From the NCBI GenBank assembly GCA_017555325.1, contig JAFZGR010000117.1, positions 1-8,585 of the forward strand: a stretch of 8,585 nucleotides of DNA, given 5' to 3'. Both the position numbers and the translations under genes were made by a program. The stretch is from Alphaproteobacteria bacterium. Lineage in GTDB: Bacteria; Pseudomonadota; Alphaproteobacteria; CAAHEQ01; UBA3637. This document shows, piece after piece, positions 1 through 6,154 of the stretch; within the stretch, counting starts at the first letter, position 1, and the number at the start of each line of letters is the position of its first letter. Below the pieces are notes generated by a model. It saw only the letters and a program-made list of their open reading frames with translations. It ran no database searches and had not been told where the DNA came from.

Positions 1-355
1 CTAATGTCATGTTTTGAACAGTTTTGACCATTTCAGCTACGTGCTTATCAATTTTTCTGTCGATTGTTTTTAATGTGCCGTCAATTTGTTGAATTATAGA
101 AGTATTTATGTTTTCTTCTTCAATCAAACGACTCCGAATGTGTTCTAGCGTATCAGAGGCATATGATCCGATGTGTTGAGCAAATTTTTGACACTGGTCA
201 GGCGTGCTTAAATCCAGTGAACAACATTCGCTGGTTTCAAAAGAATAAACGATATAACGTCTGTCTTGGTTTGTTTTTTTATTTGCAACCCATGTGTAAG
301 TCAACTCCGATTTTAACTTGGTAAATTCTGAAAATTCTTTGTTGTTTATAGACAT
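1..355 (-). CDS. Hypothetical protein, partial (C-terminus beyond the window)
   Basis: An open frame runs on the minus strand from an ATG at 355 to the window edge without a stop, giving at least 118 residues. A good Shine-Dalgarno (GGAGAG, complement of 364-369) sits 8 nt before the ATG and decides the start. I do not recognise the family. The first ~75 residues look globular, with a Tyr/Trp-containing stretch and three cysteines (two adjacent, CC, near residue 45). From about residue 77 onward it is helical, with isoleucines and leucines at heptad-like spacing (EEENINTSIIQQID, then TLKTIDRKIDKHV), suggesting a coiled coil. No signal peptide or membrane segment is visible. It is divergent from the small secreted gene at 592. 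The codons look normal for the window, so I think the gene is real, but I assign no function. Confidence 0.72.
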   Translation of the reverse strand, partial: MSINNKEFSEFTKLKSELTYTWVANKKTNQDRRYIVYSFETSECCSLDLSTPDQCQKFAQHIGSYASDTLEHIRSRLIEEENINTSIIQQIDGTLKTIDRKIDKHVAEMVKTVQNMTL

Positions 356-387
356 ATTGTTATCTCTCCAAAACAGTTTTATTCAGT

Positions 388-416
388 ATTATGTCAAAAA
401 AATACAAGATTGTCTG
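388..416 (-). promoter_or_regulatory. Possible sigma70 promoter for the left-edge gene
   Basis: On the minus strand, CAGACA (411-416) and CATAAT (388-393) are separated by exactly 17 nt. They match the -35 and -10 consensus at 4/6 and 5/6 positions. Transcription would begin near 381, leaving a leader of about 25 nt before the ATG at 355. Chance matches are frequent in DNA this AT-rich, so the call is tentative. Confidence 0.35.
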
Positions 417-591
417 AAAAGCATAGATGTTAAAACCGATGATATCAAAAAACAATCTTATTCTAAAAAAAGTTTATCATAAAGAATGTAAAATTAAAAG
501 TAAAAAAGGCAACATGAAAAAGAAAAACAAAAACAAATATTAACATCAAACCCTTGCAAGGCAAACGCTATTTATGAATAAGGAGAAAAGT

Positions 592-947
592 ATGAAAAAA
601 AATGTAAAAATGATTTTATTATCTTTGTTTATTTCTTTTGCTGCTATAGGAACAGCAAATGCGGCTAATCATTATGGAACTTATTTACATGGTAAATGGG
701 GAGCGAGTAGCGCAATTTATGTGTTAAAAAAAGACTTAGAAGCAAAAAAAATGTTACTGGAAAATGTCCTCATTTTCCTCACAATGATGAGGAAGCGGTA
801 TTTATAGAATTTACATCTAAAACAAGAGAAGCTGAATGGGAAAGATATAACGGGGGTATAATTGGTATATCGGGGGAAATTGAATATAGGGATATGGGAG
901 CCGGACCCAAACCAGTTATTTGGAATCCAAAAATTAGATGGGATTAA
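592..947 (+). CDS. Small secreted protein read through a -1 frameshift (programmed or disrupted)
   Basis: The start is the ATG at 592, not the in-frame ATG at 574, because AAGGAG at 580-585 sits 6 nt before it. Residues 1-24 form a classic signal peptide: a KK-rich start, a hydrophobic core, and cleavage after TANA. The zero frame stops at 805-807 after an unconvincing tail. The -1 frame continues cleanly to TAA at 945-947. Both A-runs, 726-732 and 744-751, present an A AAA AAA heptamer in the zero frame. Slipping at 744-750 gives a 118-residue precursor whose C-terminal half contains VFIEFTS, a Trp-rich stretch and ISGEIEYRD. That alternation of strands and glycines recalls an OB-fold, but this is a weak inference. 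The alternatives are a real frameshift mutation or a homopolymer sequencing error. Function is unknown. Confidence 0.6.
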
Positions 948-968
948 TTAACGGTTATTCTTTTACAT

Positions 969-1005
969 AAAAGAGAGTTTAAACAAACTCGCTTTTGTTT
1001 TTTTT
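969..1005 (+). terminator. Rho-independent terminator after the secreted protein gene
   Basis: The arms AAAAG-A-GAGTTT (969-980) and AAACTC-G-CTTTT (985-996) pair through 11 base pairs around a single A/G mismatch. The loop is AAAC, and eight T follow from 998. It ends the plus-strand unit 21 nt after the TAA at 947. That placement supports the frameshifted reading, whose stop lies next to the terminator, over the zero-frame stop at 807. Confidence 0.85.
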
Positions 1006-1113
1006 GTATTTTACTTCTCCTTTTTTGGCAAGAGATTTTAATTCAGGAGGAAAGACCCCTCTGAAATAATAAACACTGTTTTTTTTGTATAATCTTGTTT
1101 GCCTTTGACTCAT
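979..1113 (-). pseudogene. Truncated tyrosine-integrase N-terminus (remnant)
   Basis: Reading from the ATG at 1113 gives 44 residues. The opening MSQRQTRLYKKNSVYYFRG and the following FPPEL resemble the short N-terminal element found in many phage-type tyrosine recombinases (the DUF6538-like pattern: Leu-Tyr, basic pair, Ser, YYFR, then a Pro-containing turn before Leu). After about 30 residues the similarity ends in a Lys-rich tail. The frame stops at 979-981, inside the terminator hairpin of the opposing gene. The SAM-like and catalytic domains (R...HxxR...Y) are absent. The remnant lies about 100 bp past the 3' end of tRNA-Ser on the same strand, the usual position of an integrase in a tRNA-targeting island. 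An upstream in-frame ATG at 1173 adds 20 unlikely residues. The family call rests on pattern recognition only. Confidence 0.55.
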
Positions 1114-1211
1114 ATTTTTATTACCTGACTGGACCACCCTTATGGACCAATCATAAAAAAGTAATAAAAACAAAAAATAACTATTTGATAATTAGGGATT
1201 ATTATGTGGAT

Positions 1212-1302
1212 TGGCGGAGAGAGTGGGATTTGAACCCACGGTACGAATAAATCGCACAACAGATTTCGAGTCTGCCGCATTCGACCACTCTGCCATCTCT
1301 CC
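1212..1302 (-). tRNA. tRNA-Ser (anticodon CGA, decodes UCG)
   Basis: In the sense direction the gene starts with the acceptor GGAGAGA, which pairs with TCTCTCC. It continues through the D-arm (GCAGAGTGGTCGAATGC) and an anticodon stem GCAGA/TCTGT with loop CTCGAAA, so the anticodon is CGA. The long class II variable arm GTGCGA-TTTAT-TCGTAC confirms a serine-type tRNA. The T-arm is GTGGG-TTCAAAT-CCCAC, followed by discriminator G and a genomically encoded CCA. Its length of 91 nt is normal. The integrase remnant lies beyond its 3' end. Confidence 0.97.
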
Positions 1303-1331
1303 ATATTTACACCAAGTTGCGACAGCCTCTC

Positions 1332-1367
1332 AATCTGTTGTTAAAAACATTCTGTTTTCAACAGATT
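1332..1367. repeat. Strong inverted repeat (9 bp + 6 bp, 3-nt loop)
   Basis: AATCTGTTG (1332-1340) pairs perfectly with CAACAGATT (1359-1367). AAAACA (1344-1349) pairs with TGTTTT (1353-1358) around the loop TTC, leaving a three-base bulge TTA on one side. No T-run follows on either strand, so an ordinary terminator is unlikely. The right arm also belongs to the tRNA-derived repeat. Confidence 0.75.
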
Positions 1368-1406
1368 TGTCCGCTTCGCGTTCCATTACATGACCGAGTC
1401 TGCCGC
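1359..1406 (-). repeat. Split copy of the tRNA-Ser anticodon arm
   Basis: CAACAGATTT (1359-1368) and CGAGTCTGCCGC (1395-1406) are exact copies of two adjoining tRNA segments, 1257-1266 and 1267-1278. In the tRNA they form one continuous 22-nt anticodon stem-loop. In this copy they are separated by 26 nt (1369-1394), with the break inside the anticodon loop. The flanks do not extend the match to a full tRNA. It may be a decayed attachment site, a partial duplication, or a tRNA pseudogene fragment. Confidence 0.6.
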
Positions 1407-1430
1407 TCGCAATTACGCGGTGTTTCTTTT

Positions 1431-1466
1431 GTTGATTTTTGATAACAGTGTTTAATGAAAATCAAC
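1431..1466. repeat. Perfect 9-bp inverted repeat
   Basis: GTTGATTTT (1431-1439) and AAAATCAAC (1458-1466) are perfect reverse complements separated by 18 nt. No T-run follows either arm. The repeat could be an operator or a transcript hairpin upstream of the MORN gene, but nothing in the sequence assigns it a role. Confidence 0.5.
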
Positions 1467-1573
1467 CTATTGAAACATTGACTTTTATACACTATTTGTT
1501 TTTAAATAGCAAGCTTTATTTTGCTGCTGAAACCGATGACTATATAAAATTTTTAAATCATTTGTTTTATTTG

Positions 1574-1602
1574 TTGACAAACGTATCTTTTTATAAAATA
1601 CT
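1574..1602 (+). promoter_or_regulatory. Predicted sigma70-type promoter of the MORN-mla operon
   Basis: A perfect -35 box TTGACA (1574-1579) is followed after 17 nt by AATACT (1597-1602), a 4/6 match to the -10 consensus. An overlapping TAAAAT lies at 1594-1599 with a shorter spacer. Transcription would begin near 1609, about 20 nt before the ATG at 1629. No other promoter as good is evident before the downstream mla genes, which are nearly gapless, so this one probably drives all five genes. Confidence 0.6.
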
Positions 1603-1628
1603 AATGTTGTAAAAATCAAGGAAGAATT

Positions 1629-2789
1629 ATGAAAAAATGCTTGATATTTTGTTTGTTCGTTTTTGTTTCTGTTATCGGTTTGGCAGGTTATTATTGGTAT
1701 TTTTTGTATCAGTATACTGAAAAAATTTATTTTTCCAATGGTAATGTTCAATCTGAAACCACTTATAAAGGGCGTGTAAAAAACGGATTATCCAAAATGT
1801 ATTATGAAAACGGAAAAATCCGGTTGGAAATGATGTATCAGGATGGTCGTTTAAATGGTCCGTTTAAACAATATTATTCTTCCGGACAATTAATGTCTGA
1901 ATTTACACGCATTGGCGAAAAAATAGAGGGTGTTTTAACGGAATATTTTCCCAATGGCAAAGTACGATATATGGAAACGTATAATAATAATCTGTTAGAT
2001 GGTGTTTCCCGAGAATATTACATTTCCGGTTTGCCCAAAGAAGAGGTTATGTATCAACGTAATATTCGAAATGGAATGAGTAAAATATATTACGAGAATG
2101 GAAATGTTGCAATTGAAACACCATATAAAGATGATAAAATAACAGGGGAAAAAGTTGTTTATTATCAAAATAGTCTTGTGAAGATGCGTATTCCGTTTGA
2201 AGAGAATAAAGCACAAGGAATTGCAAAATCATATTATGAAAATGGTGTTTTGCGTGCGGAAATTCCTTATCATAATGATATGATACACGGACTTATGCGT
2301 GAATTTGATGAACAAGGAAGAATAATTGGACAATATCCGTACGTGCAAGATGAAAGAGATGGTGTTTCAAAGCTTTTTGATGAAAATGGATCAGTTATGT
2401 TGGAAATGCCGTACTGGAAAGGTAAAATGAATGGAATATCCATAGAATATTTTGCAAATGGTAAGATACATGGGAAAGTTCCCTATTTGAACGATTATAA
2501 GGAAGGATTGGCTCAGTTTTTTTATCCGGATGGTCAAATTGCTAAAGAAATTGTTTTTGCAAAAGATAAATTTGAAGGGATAAGTAAAAATTATCATCGG
2601 GATGGTACTTTGATGTTGGAAGTATTTTTCAGAAATGATAAAATTGTGGAGGGATTTTCTTATAAAACAGGACAAAAGGATCCGTTGTCAGAAGAGGAAT
2701 TGAAAGCCTTAAAAGCATTACAGCATATTTTGTTTTATGATAATCGTTCCGTGGATGAACAGTTATTGGATAATATTTCCATTGAATAA
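1629..2789 (+). CDS. Membrane-anchored MORN_2 repeat protein (YwqK-like), first gene of the mla operon
   Basis: This 386-residue protein has a lysine start, a hydrophobic segment (about residues 4-26) that acts as an uncleaved anchor or signal, and then 13 consecutive repeats. Their YxxNG openings stand at residues 34, 58, 82, 106, 130, 154, 178, 202, 226, 250, 274, 298 and 322, an exact 24-residue period with no insertion or loss. The consensus, YYENG-x-hydrophobic-x-x-E-x-PY followed by G near position 17-18, is the MORN_2 repeat of the YwqK family. Residues 346-386 form an acidic, probably helical tail. The SD AAGGAAG (1618-1624) fixes the start. The mlaE start lies 14 nt downstream. MORN repeats form extended beta-hairpin rods, some of which bind lipids or proteins. 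The annotation 'antitoxin' often given to YwqK relatives has no support here. A periplasmic accessory role in lipid transport is my inference from the operon. Confidence 0.85.
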   Translation: MKKCLIFCLFVFVSVIGLAGYYWYFLYQYTEKIYFSNGNVQSETTYKGRVKNGLSKMYYENGKIRLEMMYQDGRLNGPFKQYYSSGQLMSEFTRIGEKIEGVLTEYFPNGKVRYMETYNNNLLDGVSREYYISGLPKEEVMYQRNIRNGMSKIYYENGNVAIETPYKDDKITGEKVVYYQNSLVKMRIPFEENKAQGIAKSYYENGVLRAEIPYHNDMIHGLMREFDEQGRIIGQYPYVQDERDGVSKLFDENGSVMLEMPYWKGKMNGISIEYFANGKIHGKVPYLNDYKEGLAQFFYPDGQIAKEIVFAKDKFEGISKNYHRDGTLMLEVFFRNDKIVEGFSYKTGQKDPLSEEELKALKALQHILFYDNRSVDEQLLDNISIE

Positions 2790-2803
2790 AAAAGTAGGGC
2801 AAT

Positions 2804-3916
2804 ATGGATATAACATATCAGGAACAAAGAGGATGTTTGACTGTTGTATTATCCGGCAATTTATTACATATTGATTCTCAATTTAATAAAGAAGAGTTAT
2901 TTCGATTTGCCCGAACAAACCAAGTTAAAAATATTGTAATTTGTCAACAGAATATGGACGAATGGGATTCTTCTTTGGTGGTTATTCTTTTTCAGTTAAT
3001 GAAGATCGCACAAGATAGAGGTATCTCTATTGATATTACTGCAATGCCTGATGGTTTACAAAAATTATTATTTTTGTCGTTGACAGTGGATCGACACCCA
3101 ATTAAATCTAAACATAATAAAAGTGATTTTTTGGAAAAAGTTGGTACATGGGGTATAAATACGATTTCTTCTATTAAACGAGGGTTTTTGTTTTTAGGCT
3201 CCTGTTTTCATTCTCTTGGGCGATTTTTTACCGGTTGTGCTATATTTCGGTCGGTTGATTTGTGGCGCATTTTGGATGATTGTGGTCCGAAAGCGATTTT
3301 AATTGTTTCTTTAATTAGCTTTATGGTTGGCTTAATTTTGGCTTTTGTCGGTGCCATTCAGTTAAAAACGTTTGGGGCACAAATTTTTGTAGCCAGTCTT
3401 GTTACAATCGGGATGATTAGAATTATGGGGGCTATAATGGTGGGAATTATTATGGCTGGTCGTACAGGGGCATCCTATGCTGCTACTATTGGAACAATGC
3501 AGGTAAATGAAGAATTAGATGCTTTGAAAACAATGGGTATTCCTGTAACGGATTTTTTAATATTGCCCCGAGTTGTTGCCCTTATCTTAACAATGCCGTT
3601 ATTAGTTTTGTTGGCTGATTTTGCCGGTATGCTTGGTGGTGGTTTTGTTGGCACTTTGATGTTGGAAATTCCGCCGGAAGAATATTGGAAATATGCATGG
3701 AAAGCGTTTGATTTGACAAGTTTTTTAGTCGGAATATTTCATGGAATTGTTTTCGGTTTTGTTATTTCGTTGAGTGGTTGTTATTTTGGTATACATTGCG
3801 GACGAAATGCGGACAGTGTGGGGGTTGCCACAACAAATGCTGTTGTTTGGGCAATTGTTTGGATGATTGTTTTAACGGGCATCATTACGTTTTTTTGTGA
3901 GGTGTTTGACATATGA
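2804..3916 (+). CDS. mlaE: MlaE-family lipid ABC transporter permease with fused STAS domain
   Basis: This 370-residue inner-membrane permease belongs to an MCE lipid transporter. Residues 1-100 form a STAS domain (the role of the separate MlaB in E. coli), including the characteristic WDSSL at 54-58. After a basic, partly amphipathic linker, residues ~150-370 are the MlaE permease with about five or six membrane segments. The family hallmark lies at 212-245: MAGRTGASYAATIG, then the NEELDALKTMGI coupling segment that contacts the ATPase. AGGG at 2796-2799 serves as a short-spaced RBS. The end overlaps the mlaF start by four bases (ATGA), indicating translational coupling. STAS fusion in one chain is known in several proteobacterial groups. 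The full length and the intact hallmark motif indicate a functional gene. Confidence 0.95.
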   Translation: MDITYQEQRGCLTVVLSGNLLHIDSQFNKEELFRFARTNQVKNIVICQQNMDEWDSSLVVILFQLMKIAQDRGISIDITAMPDGLQKLLFLSLTVDRHPIKSKHNKSDFLEKVGTWGINTISSIKRGFLFLGSCFHSLGRFFTGCAIFRSVDLWRILDDCGPKAILIVSLISFMVGLILAFVGAIQLKTFGAQIFVASLVTIGMIRIMGAIMVGIIMAGRTGASYAATIGTMQVNEELDALKTMGIPVTDFLILPRVVALILTMPLLVLLADFAGMLGGGFVGTLMLEIPPEEYWKYAWKAFDLTSFLVGIFHGIVFGFVISLSGCYFGIHCGRNADSVGVATTNAVVWAIVWMIVLTGIITFFCEVFDI

Positions 3917-4677
3917 CAAAAGAAACAATTATTGAAACAGAACGCTTAACAATGGGATATGGTTCATTTGTTTTGCAAAAAGAAATGAATTTTAAAATTA
4001 ATGCACATGATATTTTTATTATTATGGGTGGTAGTGGTTGTGGTAAAAGTTCCTTGTTGAGAGTTTTAACCGGTTTGGTTTCGCCTCTTAAAGGGAATGT
4101 TTATATCAAAGGTGTTAATTTTACAACGGCTTCTCCTGAAGAAAAAAAAGAGATAATGAAAAAATGTGGTGTTTTATACCAAAGTGGTGCTTTATTTAGT
4201 TCGATGACTTTGGCTGAAAATATTGCTTTGCCGCTTCAACAATATACGGATTATTCCCCAAAAACAATTGATGAAATTGTTTCATTAAAATTAGCATTAG
4301 TTGGTTTGTCCGGTTTTGAAACATTTTATCCGTCTGAGATTAGTGGTGGTATGAAAAAACGGGCAGGATTGGCGCGTGCGCTGGCGCTTGATCCGGATAT
4401 TGTGTATTTTGACGAGCCGTCCGCCGGTTTGGACCCGATTAGTTCTAAATTGTTGGATGACTTAATGAAAAATATTAATCAAACTTTGGGAACAACATTA
4501 GTGGTTGTGACACATGAGTTGGATTCTTTACTAGATATTGGAACAAACGGTATTTATTTGGATGCAGATAGTAAAACCATTATTGCGAATGGTTCTCCGA
4601 AAGAATTATTAAAGAATCCGCCAAATCAAATTGTATATGAATTTTTAACGAGAGGAAAACAAAAAAATGTCAAATGA
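3913..4677 (+). CDS. mlaF: MlaF-family ABC transporter ATPase
   Basis: This 254-residue ATPase energises the MlaE permease from the cytoplasm. All ABC motifs are intact: Walker A GGSGCGKS at 39-46, Q-loop Gln90 in YQSGALF, signature ISGGM at 143-147, Walker B IVYFDEP at 163-169 with catalytic Glu168, D-loop SAGLD at 170-174, and switch His201. YQSGALFSSMTLAEN after the Q-loop is typical of the MlaF/Mkl subgroup rather than of general importers. The start overlaps the mlaE stop by four bases. The gene overlaps mlaD by 11 bases, so the three are translationally coupled. The length is close to E. coli MlaF (about 270). The Lys/Asn-rich C-terminal tail is short. Confidence 0.96.
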   Translation: MTKETIIETERLTMGYGSFVLQKEMNFKINAHDIFIIMGGSGCGKSSLLRVLTGLVSPLKGNVYIKGVNFTTASPEEKKEIMKKCGVLYQSGALFSSMTLAENIALPLQQYTDYSPKTIDEIVSLKLALVGLSGFETFYPSEISGGMKKRAGLARALALDPDIVYFDEPSAGLDPISSKLLDDLMKNINQTLGTTLVVVTHELDSLLDIGTNGIYLDADSKTIIANGSPKELLKNPPNQIVYEFLTRGKQKNVK

Positions 4678-5509
4678 ACCTAATAAAAAGCGGATTGGAT
4701 TGTTTTTGATTGTCGGGTTTCTTTGTTTTTTTGGTTTAATCGGTAAATTTGTTATTGCTCGTATTATGCCGAATAATCAAAATGTGTTTGTGATGTTTTT
4801 TGATGAATCGGTGAAGGGATTAAATATCGGATCGCCGGTAGTTTTGGAGGGTGTGGAAGTTGGAAAAGTAACACAAATTTCTTTGGTTACTGATCCTGAT
4901 ACACTTGCTTTTAGTATTCCAGTATATGTCAGATTGAAAAAAGATGACCGGACAAGTGATTTGTTTCAATCGGTTTTCGGACGAGGAAAAACGAAAGAAC
5001 AAATTATATCTGAATTGATTAATAAAGGTTTGCGGGCACGATTGGTTAGTCAGAACTTTTTAACAGGGCAATTAATGATTGAATTGGTTATGCAACCGAA
5101 TACGCCTATTCATTTGGTTGATATTCCGCAGGTGAAAGGACTAATTCAAATACCAACCGTATTATCAACAATGGGAGAATTATCCAAAGGTATTCAAGAT
5201 TTACCTTTAAAGGCAATGATTAACAAACTAAATAATATATTAAATGTATTTGAAACAGAATTGCCGGCAATTTTTCCTCAGTTTAAATTATTGGGTGAAA
5301 ATTTAAATAAGGCTGTTCCGGCATTTACATTATTGGGTCAAAAAATGAATAAAACGGTAGATAAAATTGATGGGCAAGTTCCCAAAACAACGGCAACAAT
5401 TAATCATTTGAATACAACACTGGATGATATTAGTCATGCGGCAAAAGCTTTACGTAATTTTGCAGATTATTTGGAGCGGCATCCGGAATCATTATTAAGA
5501 GGAAAATAG
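4667..5509 (+). CDS. mlaD: MlaD/MCE-family lipid transport protein with long helical C-terminus
   Basis: This 280-residue MCE protein is anchored in the inner membrane by one segment (residues ~10-31). The MCE domain covers ~39-145 and includes GLNIGSPVVLEGVEVGKV, the usual core that forms a hexameric lipid-conducting ring. E. coli MlaD has only 183 residues. Here a helical region (~165-270) follows, with a loose internal repeat (LLGENLNKAVPAF and LLGQKMNKTVDKI, 15 residues apart). It ends in LERHPESLLRGK, a terminal motif typical of longer PqiB-like MCE proteins. This suggests a needle or coiled-coil extension toward the outer membrane. The start at 4667 has AGAGGA 10 nt upstream and overlaps mlaF by 11 bases. 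The next gene begins after four bases. Confidence 0.93.
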   Translation: MSNEPNKKRIGLFLIVGFLCFFGLIGKFVIARIMPNNQNVFVMFFDESVKGLNIGSPVVLEGVEVGKVTQISLVTDPDTLAFSIPVYVRLKKDDRTSDLFQSVFGRGKTKEQIISELINKGLRARLVSQNFLTGQLMIELVMQPNTPIHLVDIPQVKGLIQIPTVLSTMGELSKGIQDLPLKAMINKLNNILNVFETELPAIFPQFKLLGENLNKAVPAFTLLGQKMNKTVDKIDGQVPKTTATINHLNTTLDDISHAAKALRNFADYLERHPESLLRGK

Positions 5510-5513
5510 AAAT

Positions 5514-6089
5514 ATGAAAAAAATTGGCATATGTTTAACAGTTGTGATTTCGTTTTTATTAATGGGATGCTTTGGTGGAAAAAGTAAGCCATCGTCTTTT
5601 TATACGTTGTCAGTATCAGAAAAAACGCAACCTATTAGTACCATAAAAAAGAGTATAGGTGTTTTGCCTGTTCGGATTCCTGATTTTTTAGATCGTCCTC
5701 AAATTGTGCTGAGTGCAAATTCAACACAATTAAATGTTTCAGAAACAAATCGTTGGATTGAGCCTTTATCGCTTGTGACACAACGGGTTCTGATTGCTGA
5801 TATTCAAAAAGAATTACCGAACGCATATGTCAAAACAAAAGGATATGATAATGCTGTTTTTCAACGATTGATTCAAGTTGAAGTAAATGGGATGAATGGG
5901 GAATTTGATAAAGAGGCTACTTTATCTGTTTGGTGGTCTGTTTTAAATAATAATGGGCAGGAATTATACCGGAGCCGATTTGAATCAGCTATTTCAATGG
6001 GAAAAACATATGATTCTTTTGTGTTGGCTCAAAGTGTTCTCTGGGGACAATTATCTGAAGCAATCGCGCAATATGTGAGTAATCATTAG
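5514..6089 (+). CDS. PqiC-family (ABC transport auxiliary) outer-membrane lipoprotein
   Basis: This 191-residue lipoprotein has a lipoprotein signal ending in the lipobox LMGC, so Cys19 would be lipidated. The +2 residue is Phe rather than Asp, favouring sorting to the outer membrane. After the anchor comes SSFYTLS, the start of the DUF330/PqiC domain. The diagnostic blocks follow: IGVLPVRIPDFLDRPQIV near residues 48-65, then RWIEPLSLVTQRVLIADI. In E. coli PqiC is the outer-membrane partner of the MCE protein PqiB. This homologue probably docks the extended MlaD at the outer membrane. It follows mlaD by four bases and closes the operon. No MlaA or MlaC homologue is present in the window. Confidence 0.9.
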   Translation: MKKIGICLTVVISFLLMGCFGGKSKPSSFYTLSVSEKTQPISTIKKSIGVLPVRIPDFLDRPQIVLSANSTQLNVSETNRWIEPLSLVTQRVLIADIQKELPNAYVKTKGYDNAVFQRLIQVEVNGMNGEFDKEATLSVWWSVLNNNGQELYRSRFESAISMGKTYDSFVLAQSVLWGQLSEAIAQYVSNH

Positions 6090-6127
6090 AAATGTCTTTA
6101 TCTTATATAGTGTTTTTTTAGTTCGTC

Positions 6128-6154
6128 CATCTAAAAGATGTGAAAAATTTTTTT
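6128..6154 (+). terminator. Weak candidate terminator after the mla operon
   Basis: A short hairpin, CATCT-AAA-AGATG (6128-6140), is followed after seven bases by seven T (6148-6154). The stem is only five base pairs and the T-run is displaced, so termination may be inefficient and thrS may receive some read-through. No better hairpin lies between the operon stop at 6089 and the thrS promoter. Confidence 0.3.

Larger units (their letters stand above)
1303..1573. other. Intergenic stretch with inverted repeats and tRNA-derived fragments
   Basis: No convincing gene is visible between the 5' end of tRNA-Ser and the promoter at 1574. The stretch contains two perfect 9-bp inverted repeats (1332-1367 and 1431-1466), a split copy of the tRNA anticodon arm (1359-1406), and a weaker AGCAA/TTGCT pair near 1508-1526. 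It should also hold the tRNA promoter on the minus strand, but I could not find a clear one. The segment 1369-1425 is visibly richer in G+C than the AT-rich DNA around it. Confidence 0.6.

Noticed and set aside
574..591. Upstream in-frame ATG for the small secreted protein
   Set aside because: The ATG at 592 has AAGGAG six bases before it and begins a standard signal peptide. Starting at 574 would put the Shine-Dalgarno inside the coding region.
1211..1393. Plus-strand frame of 60 residues beginning MAERVGFEPT
   Set aside because: It is the antisense translation of tRNA-Ser, a well-known spurious pattern in protein annotations, and its tail runs through non-coding repeats.
1485..1751. Minus-strand frame of 88 residues
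   Set aside because: It overlaps the promoter and the start of the MORN gene, has no recognisable pattern and has no ribosome site. The similar minus-strand frames within 1995-2675 are likewise antisense to the MORN repeats.
1629..2789. Toxin-antitoxin function for the MORN_2 protein
   Set aside because: YwqK relatives are often labelled antitoxin, but no toxin gene is adjacent. The protein has a membrane anchor and belongs to a lipid-transport operon.
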